Below are positions 35,906 through 44,672 of a DNA stretch of 64,000 bases, piece after piece (position 1 is the first letter of the stretch; every line of letters starts with the position of its first letter). A program made the position numbers and the translations under genes. The notes under the pieces are model-generated. The model worked only from the letters and a program-made list of their open reading frames with translations, had not been told where the DNA came from and did not search any database. This stretch comes from Lentisphaeria bacterium. GTDB lineage: Bacteria > Verrucomicrobiota > Lentisphaeria > Victivallales > UBA1829. The stretch spans positions 62,001-126,000 of the forward strand of contig DPDG01000074.1 in assembly GCA_003526375.1 (NCBI GenBank), read 5' to 3'.

Positions 35906-37069
35906 TTATTTCGCGTTCGCAACCGGAGTCGCGGAACCGTCCGGGGCCTGCTCCTTGTTCGCAATGGGAGTCACGATACTCCCCGGCTGCGCTTTCTGCA
36001 AACCGGCAATCACGATCCGCTCCCCTTTCTTCAAACCTTCCCTGACGGCATAGTAACCGCCGTTTTTCCCGCCGAGCGTCACCTTGCGCCGTTCAATTTT
36101 ATTGTCTTTATTCACAACGAAAACAAAATTGCCGAGCTGTTCGCGCATGATCGCCTCATTGCGGATCATGATCTGCCTGGAATAAGGCTCCACCCGTATC
36201 TTCACGCGAACATACATGCCGGGAAAAAGTTTCCGGTCCGGGTTCTTTGCAACAGCCTGCAGGCGGAATGTGCCGGTGCCGTCGCTGATGGCGTTGTTCC
36301 ATGCGCTGATCCTGCCCGGATACTCGTATCTCACTCCGTCCTGAAAATCAATTTCGACCTCCGGTCCTTTTTTATCCGCATTCCTGTCGGCTCCCGGATA
36401 GGAGCGGAGCAGACGCAGCATGTCCGTCTCACTGATAGAGAAATATATTTTGACATCGCCGTTTCTCACCACGGTGGCAAGCACGCCGGAAGTCGGGCCG
36501 ACCATATTTCCGGCACTGTATTTCTTGAAGCTGATCCAGCCGTCAAACGGCGCAAGGACCCGTGTATAGGAAAGGTTGACTTTCGCCTGTTCCAGACCGG
36601 CTTCCGCGGCAAGCACGTCCGCAGCCGCCGTCATCTTATTCATCTCGGCAAGATCGTAATTGCGCTTTGCCGTGGCGTCCTTGCGGAGAAGCTGTTTCTG
36701 GCGGTCATATTCAATTTCGGCATTTTTCAAATCCGCCTGCGCCTTCCGGAGATCGGCGGTGGCTTTTTTCACAGCTGCATCGTAAACGGCGGGATCGATC
36801 TGGAACAGTTTTTCCCCTTTCTTCACAAGCGCCCCCTCCTTGAAGTTCACCTCGGTAAGAAAACCGGAAACATTCGCAACGAGGTCCACGGAATCAAATG
36901 CGGCAACCGTCCCGACCTCTGTACAGGAATCTGCGAAATCAAATTCTGCGGCTTCTTCGACAACGACAGACGGCGGCGGAGCCGTTTTCTTCTCCACCTC
37001 ACGGCAGCTTGATACGGCAACGGCAAGAACAACTCCGCCGACGGCGGCAAATACGGAAGAAAGTTTCAT
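35906..37069 (-). CDS. RND efflux periplasmic adaptor lipoprotein (HlyD/AcrA type)
   Basis: Start 37069 (MKLSSVFAAVGG) is preceded by AAGGGA; the upstream start at 37096 lacks one. A lipobox SSC (Cys22) follows the signal peptide. The protein has a lipoyl-like half motif (AAFDSVDLVANVSGFLTEVNFKEGALVKKGEKLFQID), an alpha-helical hairpin (KATADLRKAQADLKNAEIEYDRQ), then the second lipoyl half (VNLSYTRVLAPFDGWIS) and beta-barrel/membrane-proximal domains. It would bridge the permease and an outer-membrane channel. It forms an operon with the permease, 13 nt apart, and diverges from nnr. Confidence 0.92.
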   Translation of the reverse strand: MKLSSVFAAVGGVVLAVAVSSCREVEKKTAPPPSVVVEEAAEFDFADSCTEVGTVAAFDSVDLVANVSGFLTEVNFKEGALVKKGEKLFQIDPAVYDAAVKKATADLRKAQADLKNAEIEYDRQKQLLRKDATAKRNYDLAEMNKMTAAADVLAAEAGLEQAKVNLSYTRVLAPFDGWISFKKYSAGNMVGPTSGVLATVVRNGDVKIYFSISETDMLRLLRSYPGADRNADKKGPEVEIDFQDGVRYEYPGRISAWNNAISDGTGTFRLQAVAKNPDRKLFPGMYVRVKIRVEPYSRQIMIRNEAIMREQLGNFVFVVNKDNKIERRKVTLGGKNGGYYAVREGLKKGERIVIAGLQKAQPGSIVTPIANKEQAPDGSATPVANAK

Positions 37070-37244
37070 AATATCCCTTCTGGTCAAACAGGTCAATAGT
37101 CCGGAAACGGAAAAATATCTTATAAAATATCACACGGGAAAAACTTTTTCAATCAAATTCGTAAAAGAGAGATATTGATTTTATGCTTTTTCTGTTTATC
37201 TTATTCTTCAAATGCAAATGCAATCGAAAAGGAAGGGTTTTACT

Positions 37245-38798
37245 ATGAAAGCTGTCAGCGGAACAGTGATGCGCAGCCTCGACCGCCGCGCCATCGAAGA
37301 AGCGGGAATCCCGGGGGAGCGTCTCATGAAAATTGCCGGAGCGCTTGCGACCTCGGCAATCATGGAATATATTTCAAAACTGATGAAATTCGACGTCTTC
37401 CCGCGCAATATCATCGTTCTCGCCGGGAAAGGCAACAACGCCGGCGATGCGTTCGTCGTGGCAAAGCTGATGGCAAACCTCAGTGAATACAACGTGTTCC
37501 TGCACTGCGTCGCCGCCGAGGAAGAATTGCAGGGAGACGCTCTGGCGATGTTCAAGGAACTGCCGGACAAGATCAAGGGCAGGATCACTTACGGACTTCA
37601 GAAATCCGATCTTGAAATACCGAACGTCCTGATCGTGGACGGACTGCTCGGCACCGGCTTTCACGGAGAACTGCGCGAACCGTTCGCGTCATGGATCAGG
37701 CTCGTCAACGAGTCGGGACACCCCGTCGTCTCCCTTGACATTCCCTCCGGGCTCAACGCCGATACGGGGGAAATCTCCGGCGATGCGGTCACTGCCGATC
37801 TCACGGTCACAATGGCGCTGCCGAAAGCCGGTATGCTTTCCGAGGAAGGCATACGCAGATGCGGCAGAATCAAAGTCGCGGACATCGGCATTCCGCCGCG
37901 TTATGTGGAGGAAGTCACCGAATATACCGAATGCACCGTCGAAGCCGACGTCAGGAAATATCTGCCGAGGGAGGCTTTCGACATTCACAAGAACTTGCGC
38001 GGGCATCTCCTCGTGATCGGCGGCAGCAGACTCTATTCCGGCGCTCCGGCTCTGGCGGGAGAAGCGGCGCTCCGCACGTCGGCAGGGCTCGTCACCGTGG
38101 CAATTCCCGAAAGCGCGCACCTGTTCGCCAATCCGCCCAAAGCAATGATCGTCCGCAAAATCCCGGACTCCTGTCTCGGTTTCTTCTGCGAAGACTCCAG
38201 AACAGGAATCGGTGAGCTCCTGGAGAAAGCGGATGCCGTCGTGATCGGGCCCGGCATGGGAACCGACTCCAACTCCCTGTCCGTTCTGGAACAGGTGCTG
38301 ACCTCCGGCAAGAGAGTGCTGGCGGACGCCGATGCCTTGAATCTGCTGGCGGGCAATCCGGAGCTCGCGGAAAAGATCAATGCGGACGCCGTGTTTACAC
38401 CGCATCCGGGCGAAATGAAGCGTCTGGCGGAGGCGTTCGGGATCGACGCAGGGCAAACCAGAATCGAACAGGCGAAAGCACTTGCCGCAAGACTCCGTTC
38501 CACAATCGTGCTGAAAGGGGCGCATACGGTTGTTGCGGGCAAAGACGGAAGCTGTGCGGTCAACCTGAGCGGGTGCCCCGCGCTTGCCACGGCGGGAAGC
38601 GGCGACATTCTTTCCGGCATGATCGGGGCGTTCCTCGCAAACGGCAGATACACGGTTTTTGAATGTGCGCGCGCGGCGGTGTTCCTCCACGGTTATGCCG
38701 CGGAACTGGCAATCCCCGTCGGTTCGCGCGGACTCATTGCGGATGATCTGATCTGCTTCATTCCGCAGACAATCCGGAAGGTATCGGTGACGGCATGA
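37245..38798 (+). CDS. nnr: Bifunctional NAD(P)H-hydrate epimerase / dehydratase
   Basis: This enzyme repairs hydrated NAD(P)H. The N-terminal YjeF domain epimerises NAD(P)HX (GKGNNAGDAFVVAK, VDGLLGTGFHGELREPFASWI). The C-terminal ribokinase-like domain dehydrates the S-form using ADP (LLVIGGSRLYSGAPALAGEAALRTSAGLV, VIGPGMG, TPHPGEMKRL, ATAGSGDILSGMIGAFL). Start 37245 follows AAGGAAGGG and gives 517 residues, normal for the fused enzyme; an earlier start at 37212 lacks a ribosome-binding site. The stop overlaps the next start by 4 nt. Confidence 0.95.
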   Translation: MKAVSGTVMRSLDRRAIEEAGIPGERLMKIAGALATSAIMEYISKLMKFDVFPRNIIVLAGKGNNAGDAFVVAKLMANLSEYNVFLHCVAAEEELQGDALAMFKELPDKIKGRITYGLQKSDLEIPNVLIVDGLLGTGFHGELREPFASWIRLVNESGHPVVSLDIPSGLNADTGEISGDAVTADLTVTMALPKAGMLSEEGIRRCGRIKVADIGIPPRYVEEVTEYTECTVEADVRKYLPREAFDIHKNLRGHLLVIGGSRLYSGAPALAGEAALRTSAGLVTVAIPESAHLFANPPKAMIVRKIPDSCLGFFCEDSRTGIGELLEKADAVVIGPGMGTDSNSLSVLEQVLTSGKRVLADADALNLLAGNPELAEKINADAVFTPHPGEMKRLAEAFGIDAGQTRIEQAKALAARLRSTIVLKGAHTVVAGKDGSCAVNLSGCPALATAGSGDILSGMIGAFLANGRYTVFECARAAVFLHGYAAELAIPVGSRGLIADDLICFIPQTIRKVSVTA

Positions 38799-39610
38799 AC
38801 AAGGATTCCGAGCTGAAAACAAGGATTGCCGCGTTTCTGGTTCTTCTCGCCGCGCTTCTGGTGGTGTTCGCCGGATTCCTGGGATTTTTCCGGGATTACG
38901 GGAACATCTTCCGGCAGGGAGAGGAAAAGACGGCCGATGTGCCGCAGGATATTGTCGTCAAATGGCAGAATGCCGTCGAAAACGGCGATATGAAAAACGC
39001 CTTCATCTATGCTTCGCAGATCGTCCCCGACTCCGATTTTCAGCTCCCGAATGCCGTTTATACCGATTTCTTCGGCTCCTGCGGGCAACCGCCCTCCGTT
39101 CTGACTTCGCCCTGGACGCCCGATGATTTCCGGCGCTGGCAGGCATGGCTCGCGCAATCAAAACAGGTTCAGCAGACAGCGGATATGGATACCGTTCTCG
39201 CACAGTTGCAGAAAGCTCCGCTCGGCGATCTGTTCGACCTTGCGGCGCTCTACGGGTTCGATGCATTTGCAGTGCGTATTCTGAACAGCGATCCGCAGCA
39301 GGAACTTTATGAATTCCGGAAAGACGGCAAGGCTTACACGATGTTCACCGCAGACCGCAAACTCGCGCGGGGAACGGCGCAGGAGCTCGTCCCGCAGGAC
39401 GCAAAACTGATTCACCTTTACCCGGCGCAGCTTGCAGATTACAGGCGTTTCAACCAGCTTCTGTTCCGTCGTATCGAGCCTTATCTCGGGCGTATGCCGC
39501 TGCCTCCCGCGGAAGCGTTGATCGAACTCAAGGAGAAATATCCCGACATCGCCGCCCTCGCCTTCCTGCCGGATACGGTCCGCCCCGCGGCAAAAATCAC
39601 GGTGAAATAG
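38795..39610 (+). CDS. Unknown membrane-anchored protein coupled to nnr
   Basis: The 271-residue protein has one N-terminal membrane helix (about residues 11-33, IAAFLVLLAALLVVFAGFLGFF) and then a soluble, mostly helical domain of about 230 residues likely in the periplasm. No family is recognised. Its ATG overlaps the nnr stop (ATGA), so translation is probably coupled, but no functional link to NAD(P)HX repair is evident. The first 45 residues are the only clearly membrane-type sequence. Confidence 0.7.
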   Translation: MNKDSELKTRIAAFLVLLAALLVVFAGFLGFFRDYGNIFRQGEEKTADVPQDIVVKWQNAVENGDMKNAFIYASQIVPDSDFQLPNAVYTDFFGSCGQPPSVLTSPWTPDDFRRWQAWLAQSKQVQQTADMDTVLAQLQKAPLGDLFDLAALYGFDAFAVRILNSDPQQELYEFRKDGKAYTMFTADRKLARGTAQELVPQDAKLIHLYPAQLADYRRFNQLLFRRIEPYLGRMPLPPAEALIELKEKYPDIAALAFLPDTVRPAAKITVK

Positions 39611-39661
39611 CTCCGGCGCAAACCAGCAGTTTTTTCAGAAATTCACGGAAACGGGATTGAC

Positions 39662-41869
39662 TCAGAGCGGCAATTCTGCAATTCCCTGTTTCTCCGCTTC
39701 ATAGACTTTGGGTTCGTATGGAGTAAAGACATCGTCAATGTCACCATTCACCGTTTTCATGGCAAGACGTTTTTCACCGCCGGAAAGATTCACAGCCACC
39801 AGAATCACCTTATCGCCGCTTTTCCTCGCCGCATACGCAAAACCTTCCGAGGATTTCAATACAAAATCCCGGAGCAGTCCGCCTTTGCGGAATTCCGGAT
39901 AGAATCTCTGTATCTCGGCATTGACGCCGGAAATCAGCGACCAGAGACGCGAACGCTCCTGAGGCAGATAGCCGTGCCCCATATGCAAAATAATCCCCGC
40001 AAGATCGTGAATGACGGCAAGATAGATACCCGCCCGCAGTTCTTCGGCAGTCCGGCACGATACATTGGGAATCGTCCCGCCGAGCCAGAAAATGACCGGC
40101 TTGCAGCCTGCCGCAGTCTTGGCTTCTTTCATGTCACGGACGAGATTCGGGATCATCGCAGGCGAAAAACTTGAACTCCAGCAGGCTGTCTCGAAAATAT
40201 CGCACACGGAGGCAAACTCCTTCAGATTGCCGTGATGGTCAATATGAATCGAAAAATAACGTTCCGGCGCTTTTGCCTTGAGATGCCGGTATAAACCGGC
40301 ATAGAACTCCGGCGGATTTTTCTCCGTCAGCTTTCCGTCCGCATTCTTTTCATAAACGTTCATCTGCGCTTCATAGGCAATCCGCGTGAAGAAACGTTTC
40401 ATCTTCCCCCCGGACTCAAGCGACTTGTCAACGATCCGTTTGAATCCGGCATCCGGGGGAAATACATAACCGGTGGCAGGCTGTCTGGTCAGGCGGTATC
40501 CGGGAATGCCGAGGATTTGAACCGCATTCGGCTGGACTCCGTATCTGCCGTAATCGACATTGAACGCGTCCCCGAATTGCAGAAACGCTTTCCCGGTCGG
40601 GCTCCCCCCCAGAAGAAACACAGGCATACCGTCCAGCGTAAAGATATCGCCGTCTATTTTAAATTCCGCTTCAGCACGGATCGGAACAGGCGCCGGGACC
40701 TTGCCGAGAATGAAAAACACACGCGAAGTTCTCTTGTTCCCGGAAGATACTTCCATCACATACCGTCCCGGAGCCAGTCCCGGCGCAGCTTTCTTTCCCG
40801 TTGGCGGACCGGCAAAATAAAACACTCCCGTTTTTTTCGCATTCCGAATGGTCCGGCAGACTTTCCCGTCCCTGCTTACGGTAATTTCGGCGGGCTCGGC
40901 AAAATCATGGGAATAATTGACTTTGCCGTCATCATACGTATAATAGAACCGGTCAAGTTTCAGATCACCGGCATGGGCGGAGTTCGCCAGCGCTTTCTTA
41001 TGAAAAAGAACCCGTCCGTCCGGTTTGTCTTTGACCAGCACCTCAAGAATATGGCTGCTTTTCTGCGGAAGGTAGTCCTGTGACAGCGGAATTTTCCACG
41101 AACTTGCCATGCAGCCGCCGGACTCCATCTTTTCCGGCTCATACTTCTGCCCGTTCAGCGTGACTCGTATCCACGGAGAGCCCCCGGCCGTCTTTCCGGA
41201 AATGCCGAGTTCCAGAAAAACGGTATTGTTTCTGAGAACCAGTTTCCTGATCTCCGCCGTTTCCTGTTTTTCCCCGCCCGAAAAGATCAATTTTCCGAGC
41301 TGTTTCACATCATGATAATCCGATGCGCCCGACCAGTTCGCGGAATACCCGCCCTGAACGGTCCGCCCGGAGGCGAAGTTCACCCCCCAGGCCGTTCCCG
41401 CTCCGGGTTCTTTCCCGCCAAACGCGGAAAAGGGAATCACGAGTCCGGCGCTCCAGCCGCTGTCTTTCCAGTCGATCTTGCGGCTGACGGGCGGGTTCCA
41501 GCTCATATCACGTCTTTTCGCGGAATAGAGAGCTCCGTTCGGGTTGACCGCGAGATGATAGTAGACGCCGCTCTCCGGTTCCGGGGAAAGAATGACCTCC
41601 ACGACTTCGCCGCCGAAAATGGAAACATCGTCATCCCTGTGTCCGGCGACTTTCGGGCGCGTCCCCGGTTCGAGTTCATTGAATATGGTAAGATAGAGGT
41701 TTTCCGCATCTCTGCGCACTTTGACTTCCGTATTCAGTCCGGGGATCTCCCCGCGCGTCGTGACAAATCCTCCTGCGGACAGCTCCTTCCCCATCGGCAG
41801 ACGAAGCTCCTGCGCAAGACAGGCGCCTGCCAGAAGAAGCCCTGCGAATCCCGTTGCCAGAGTGCGCAT
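39662..41869 (-). CDS. Secreted CBM9-like protein with a glycosidase-like barrel
   Basis: Start 41869 (MRTLATGFAGLLLAGACLAQE) is chosen because GGGAGGG lies just upstream; it gives a signal peptide. Residues of about 25-200 form a CBM9-like domain (VEVILSPEPESGVYYHLAVNPNGALYSA, WSAGLVIPFSAFGG). The middle is beta-rich. The C-terminal half looks like a glycoside-hydrolase barrel (DIFTLDGMPVFLLGGSPTGKAFLQFG, YFSIHIDHHGNLKEFASVCDIFE, HDLAGIILHMGHG). No specific family is claimed. It follows the gene at 41887-44028 by 17 nt, so they form an operon; that protein lacks a signal peptide. Confidence 0.68.
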   Translation of the reverse strand: MRTLATGFAGLLLAGACLAQELRLPMGKELSAGGFVTTRGEIPGLNTEVKVRRDAENLYLTIFNELEPGTRPKVAGHRDDDVSIFGGEVVEVILSPEPESGVYYHLAVNPNGALYSAKRRDMSWNPPVSRKIDWKDSGWSAGLVIPFSAFGGKEPGAGTAWGVNFASGRTVQGGYSANWSGASDYHDVKQLGKLIFSGGEKQETAEIRKLVLRNNTVFLELGISGKTAGGSPWIRVTLNGQKYEPEKMESGGCMASSWKIPLSQDYLPQKSSHILEVLVKDKPDGRVLFHKKALANSAHAGDLKLDRFYYTYDDGKVNYSHDFAEPAEITVSRDGKVCRTIRNAKKTGVFYFAGPPTGKKAAPGLAPGRYVMEVSSGNKRTSRVFFILGKVPAPVPIRAEAEFKIDGDIFTLDGMPVFLLGGSPTGKAFLQFGDAFNVDYGRYGVQPNAVQILGIPGYRLTRQPATGYVFPPDAGFKRIVDKSLESGGKMKRFFTRIAYEAQMNVYEKNADGKLTEKNPPEFYAGLYRHLKAKAPERYFSIHIDHHGNLKEFASVCDIFETACWSSSFSPAMIPNLVRDMKEAKTAAGCKPVIFWLGGTIPNVSCRTAEELRAGIYLAVIHDLAGIILHMGHGYLPQERSRLWSLISGVNAEIQRFYPEFRKGGLLRDFVLKSSEGFAYAARKSGDKVILVAVNLSGGEKRLAMKTVNGDIDDVFTPYEPKVYEAEKQGIAELPL

Positions 41870-41886
41870 TTTCCCTCCCATGAGTT

Positions 41887-44028
41887 TTATAACTGAATCA
41901 TTTTGCGGTAGGCGATAATGTCCAGCATCATGCTCTCCATCTGCCGGAGCTTCCATTCAAGGTGCCATTTGTCGCAGACATATTCCATGCTGGGTTCCCA
42001 GCCGATGCGGGAATCGGTCTCGACACATGGAATCGTATCAAGCACATTCTGAACTTCCTCTTTTGCAACGGCTTCAATTTTATCAAGCACCGCAAGCATC
42101 TCCTCACGCGAAGAAAGGCTCTGGAGTCTGATGTTGAGCATCCACCAGTTTTTCATGTGAATCACGGTGCGCACGGCATTGCGCATGAATTTCGCAAGCG
42201 CGTAAAGACGGTCGCCGTTATCACGTTTTTTCGGAGGCATCAGCGGAAGCGCCTCTTCCAGAACGGACAACCCCTTCTCCCACAGTTCGAGCATCTTCTC
42301 CAGATCTTTCAGCTCGACCGGATAGCGGAGCGGCCCCGGCGACTGGTTCTCATTTTCATAGGGCTGATACAGCGTTTTGATGATCTTGTATCCGAAGTGC
42401 GCATGCGGCGCAGTCGGGAACTGAATCTCCTTGTTCGCCATGGTGCGTGAAATATTCGGCTGGAAAATGAACGGATAGGACGGTCCCGTCCGCCACGGTC
42501 CATACTGGTCTTCATTGGAGGCGACGTAGAAATCCATGGCATTGCTCCAGAGATTCCATGCCTCCACGACTTTGTCCGCCGCCTCTCCGCCGTAATCGCG
42601 AACGGCAAGCAAACGGAGAAAACCGTCCAGTTCATCATGTTCCGGCGTGAAGAAAATCTCTTTCGCAAGGTCAAGCGTCGGATTTTCCCACCAGCCGTAG
42701 TGATGATTTTCATAAAAGCTGTTGACGCCGCACTCCTTGAGATAGCGTTTCAGGTTGAGCATCTTCCTGATCCAGCGCTGCGGAACGGGAACATACGGAG
42801 CGCAGCCGAAATCCCATGTCGTGCCGGCAAGATTGCTTGTCGCGCGGATGCGGAGCCCCAGCTCATGCGCGATTTTCGCCTCGCTGGAGAAGTAATAACC
42901 GGGCTCCGTCGCGGAAATCGTATAGTCCATGACCGGCGTTTTAAGATCGCCGCGCTCGTTCGCCTTGAAGATTTCAAACGTGATCTGAAGTGTAATATCC
43001 TTCGGGAAACTCTCAAGGAATTTCTTACGGACTTCGAGCGGCGCCCAGCCCCAGTTGTAAGTACTGAAAATCACCTCGATTTCCGGATTCACTTTGTGAA
43101 CGGCACGTTTGATCGCGTTCAGAAACGCCGGATAATCGCAGCAGGGATACCATCCCGGGCTCGGACGCGTATCCGGGATGCCGTCCACGACGCTGTCGCG
43201 GCAGCGTTTGCCCGTGGTTGCGGGGTCCTTGCTGGGAAACTCCAGAGACTCGCCGACAAGACTGATCGCGCGCGCTTTCGGATAATGCCGTGCGAGATTG
43301 CCGTAAACGGAATCGAAGAACTCCTCCGCGTCCGCGTCATCGGGATGTTTGTAACAGCGGACATAGTTGTAGAGCACCACGTCGATTCCATATTCGGACG
43401 CCCGCTCGATAATATCGTTGATATTGCAGTAACCGCGCGTCGTCGTGTCGATATCCTTCACAAACACGTCGATCGCGTTGAATCCGGCGTGGACAATCGC
43501 ATTGAGCTGCCAGTCGGGAAAATCGTCGATGCCGGAACCTGAATGGACACTGCGCATTCTTACGAGCGGCTCCCGCAGATACGCGCATTTTTTCAGGTAG
43601 GGCGCTTCACGCAGATTCATAAGGTCTTCAATGTGAATCGCGCCGTAAAGGACGCCTCGTTCTTCCGCCCCGCAGACAAGAATGTTTTCTCCGTCACATT
43701 CAAAGAAATAAGAGCCGCGTTTTTCCGGAACAGGCGAAAGCACACCGTTGAAATCGTTTTTCGTCACGAGCAGAATCTGTTTCGCCTTCTTTTCCGCCGC
43801 GACAGTTTTTTCAATCCGTATGGAGACATTCATGCTGGTGAACAGGTAGTCCTGCAGATCCGCCGCCGCTTTCCTTACCATCTCTGAAGCGGAGTCTTTG
43901 ACCGCGATCACCCACGAGGAATCGACCACAGTTTCGCCGCCGACGGGTTCCAGCTCACAATTGCGCCTGTCCGCCTTATGGATTTCGCGCATCCGGTAGA
44001 GAAAATCATAATTCTTTTCTTCTTTCAT
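41887..44028 (-). CDS. Cytoplasmic GH20/GH67-clan-like protein
   Basis: Start 44028 (MKEEKNYDFLYRMREIHK) follows GAGGG by about eight bases; the longer start at 44070 is less likely. The 713-residue product lacks a signal peptide. The N-terminal region (SEMVRKAAADLQDYLFTSMNVSIRIEK, GAEERGVLYGAIHIEDLM) resembles the N-terminal domain of GH20/GH67 enzymes. A barrel-like region follows (NAGFNAIDVFVKDIDTTTRG-type strands, VIFSTYNWGWAPLEVRKKFLESFP). A helical C-terminus completes it. It probably acts on imported oligosaccharides. Substrate is unknown. The secreted partner gene lies 17 nt downstream. Confidence 0.66.
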   Translation of the reverse strand: MKEEKNYDFLYRMREIHKADRRNCELEPVGGETVVDSSWVIAVKDSASEMVRKAAADLQDYLFTSMNVSIRIEKTVAAEKKAKQILLVTKNDFNGVLSPVPEKRGSYFFECDGENILVCGAEERGVLYGAIHIEDLMNLREAPYLKKCAYLREPLVRMRSVHSGSGIDDFPDWQLNAIVHAGFNAIDVFVKDIDTTTRGYCNINDIIERASEYGIDVVLYNYVRCYKHPDDADAEEFFDSVYGNLARHYPKARAISLVGESLEFPSKDPATTGKRCRDSVVDGIPDTRPSPGWYPCCDYPAFLNAIKRAVHKVNPEIEVIFSTYNWGWAPLEVRKKFLESFPKDITLQITFEIFKANERGDLKTPVMDYTISATEPGYYFSSEAKIAHELGLRIRATSNLAGTTWDFGCAPYVPVPQRWIRKMLNLKRYLKECGVNSFYENHHYGWWENPTLDLAKEIFFTPEHDELDGFLRLLAVRDYGGEAADKVVEAWNLWSNAMDFYVASNEDQYGPWRTGPSYPFIFQPNISRTMANKEIQFPTAPHAHFGYKIIKTLYQPYENENQSPGPLRYPVELKDLEKMLELWEKGLSVLEEALPLMPPKKRDNGDRLYALAKFMRNAVRTVIHMKNWWMLNIRLQSLSSREEMLAVLDKIEAVAKEEVQNVLDTIPCVETDSRIGWEPSMEYVCDKWHLEWKLRQMESMMLDIIAYRKMIQL

Positions 44029-44252
44029 AAAAACACCCTCTTTTGATTGTTCCGCTTGAGTCGCTTCCATAATATCATCCCCGATTTCCCCATATCAAGA
44101 AAAAGAAAGAAGAAAATCAGCGGAAAGAAGGCAGGCACGATTCTTTTGAACATTAATAAATATAGTGCTTTAGTTATCGGCAGAACTCATCGCCGTATGG
44201 CGTTTCCGCAATAGATTAATGAAAGCGTATTGCTGAACCGGACATCCGGAGA

Positions 44253-44312
44253 CAGACCGGACAGGCGGCAGTGCAGTCAACTCAACCAATTTTTTACAAA
44301 CCGCCCGGTCTG
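44253..44312. repeat. Long-range inverted repeat beside the small regulator gene
   Basis: CAGACCGG (44253-44260) and CCGGTCTG (44305-44312) pair perfectly, and inside them GGCGG (44264-44268) pairs with CCGCC (44301-44305 region). It begins about ten bases past the stop of the regulator gene. It may be a transcript-end structure; there is a T-run only inside the loop. Confidence 0.4.
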
Positions 44313-44322
44313 CCTCATTTTT

Positions 44323-44595
44323 CTACTGTTCCAAATGAACCGTCTTTTCCACCAACTTGCATATCACGGGAAAAAGCGGATGTTTCCGGTTGGCGGAAAA
44401 GTTGATCCGGTTGCCGTCGGTATTCTGATGGACAAGCCCCAGGTCAAGCAGATTCCGCAATTCCCGGTGTATGACCGGGGCGCTGAATCCCGCTTCGCGC
44501 GCAAGTTTGCGCAGATAAAACGTCGGTGCGTCCTTCGTAAACAGCTTTCTGAAAATTTCCGCGCGGCTCTGCGAACCGATAATTTTTTCCAGCAT
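44323..44595 (-). CDS. Small winged-helix transcriptional regulator
   Basis: Start 44595 (MLEKIIGSQSRAEIFRKLFTK) is preceded by AGGAGGG with good spacing; a longer start at 44676 would add a hydrophobic stretch overlapping the upstream gene. The 90-residue product is a compact winged helix of ArsR/MarR type: RAEIFRKLF as first helix, FYLRKLAREAGFSAPVIHRELRNLLDLG as helix-turn-helix and LVHQNTDGNRINFSAN as wing. No metal-binding Cys cluster is seen. A palindrome lies just upstream (44629-44644) and similar GATAAC boxes precede the adjacent membrane-protein gene, suggesting it regulates itself and that gene. Confidence 0.75.
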   Translation of the reverse strand: MLEKIIGSQSRAEIFRKLFTKDAPTFYLRKLAREAGFSAPVIHRELRNLLDLGLVHQNTDGNRINFSANRKHPLFPVICKLVEKTVHLEQ

Positions 44596-44628
44596 ATCAG
44601 CCCTCCTGTTCTTAATTGTTGCCATAAA

Positions 44629-44644
44629 GATAACACAAGTTATC
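44629..44644. promoter_or_regulatory. GATAAC palindrome upstream of the small regulator
   Basis: GATAACACAAGTTATC is a palindrome with 6-bp perfect arms. It lies 34 nt upstream of the regulator start at 44595. A related arrangement of GATAAC and GTTAT boxes occurs at 45970-45991. Confidence 0.5.
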
Positions 44645-44672
44645 AAAAAAATAAACATATAAAGCAAAAAAA

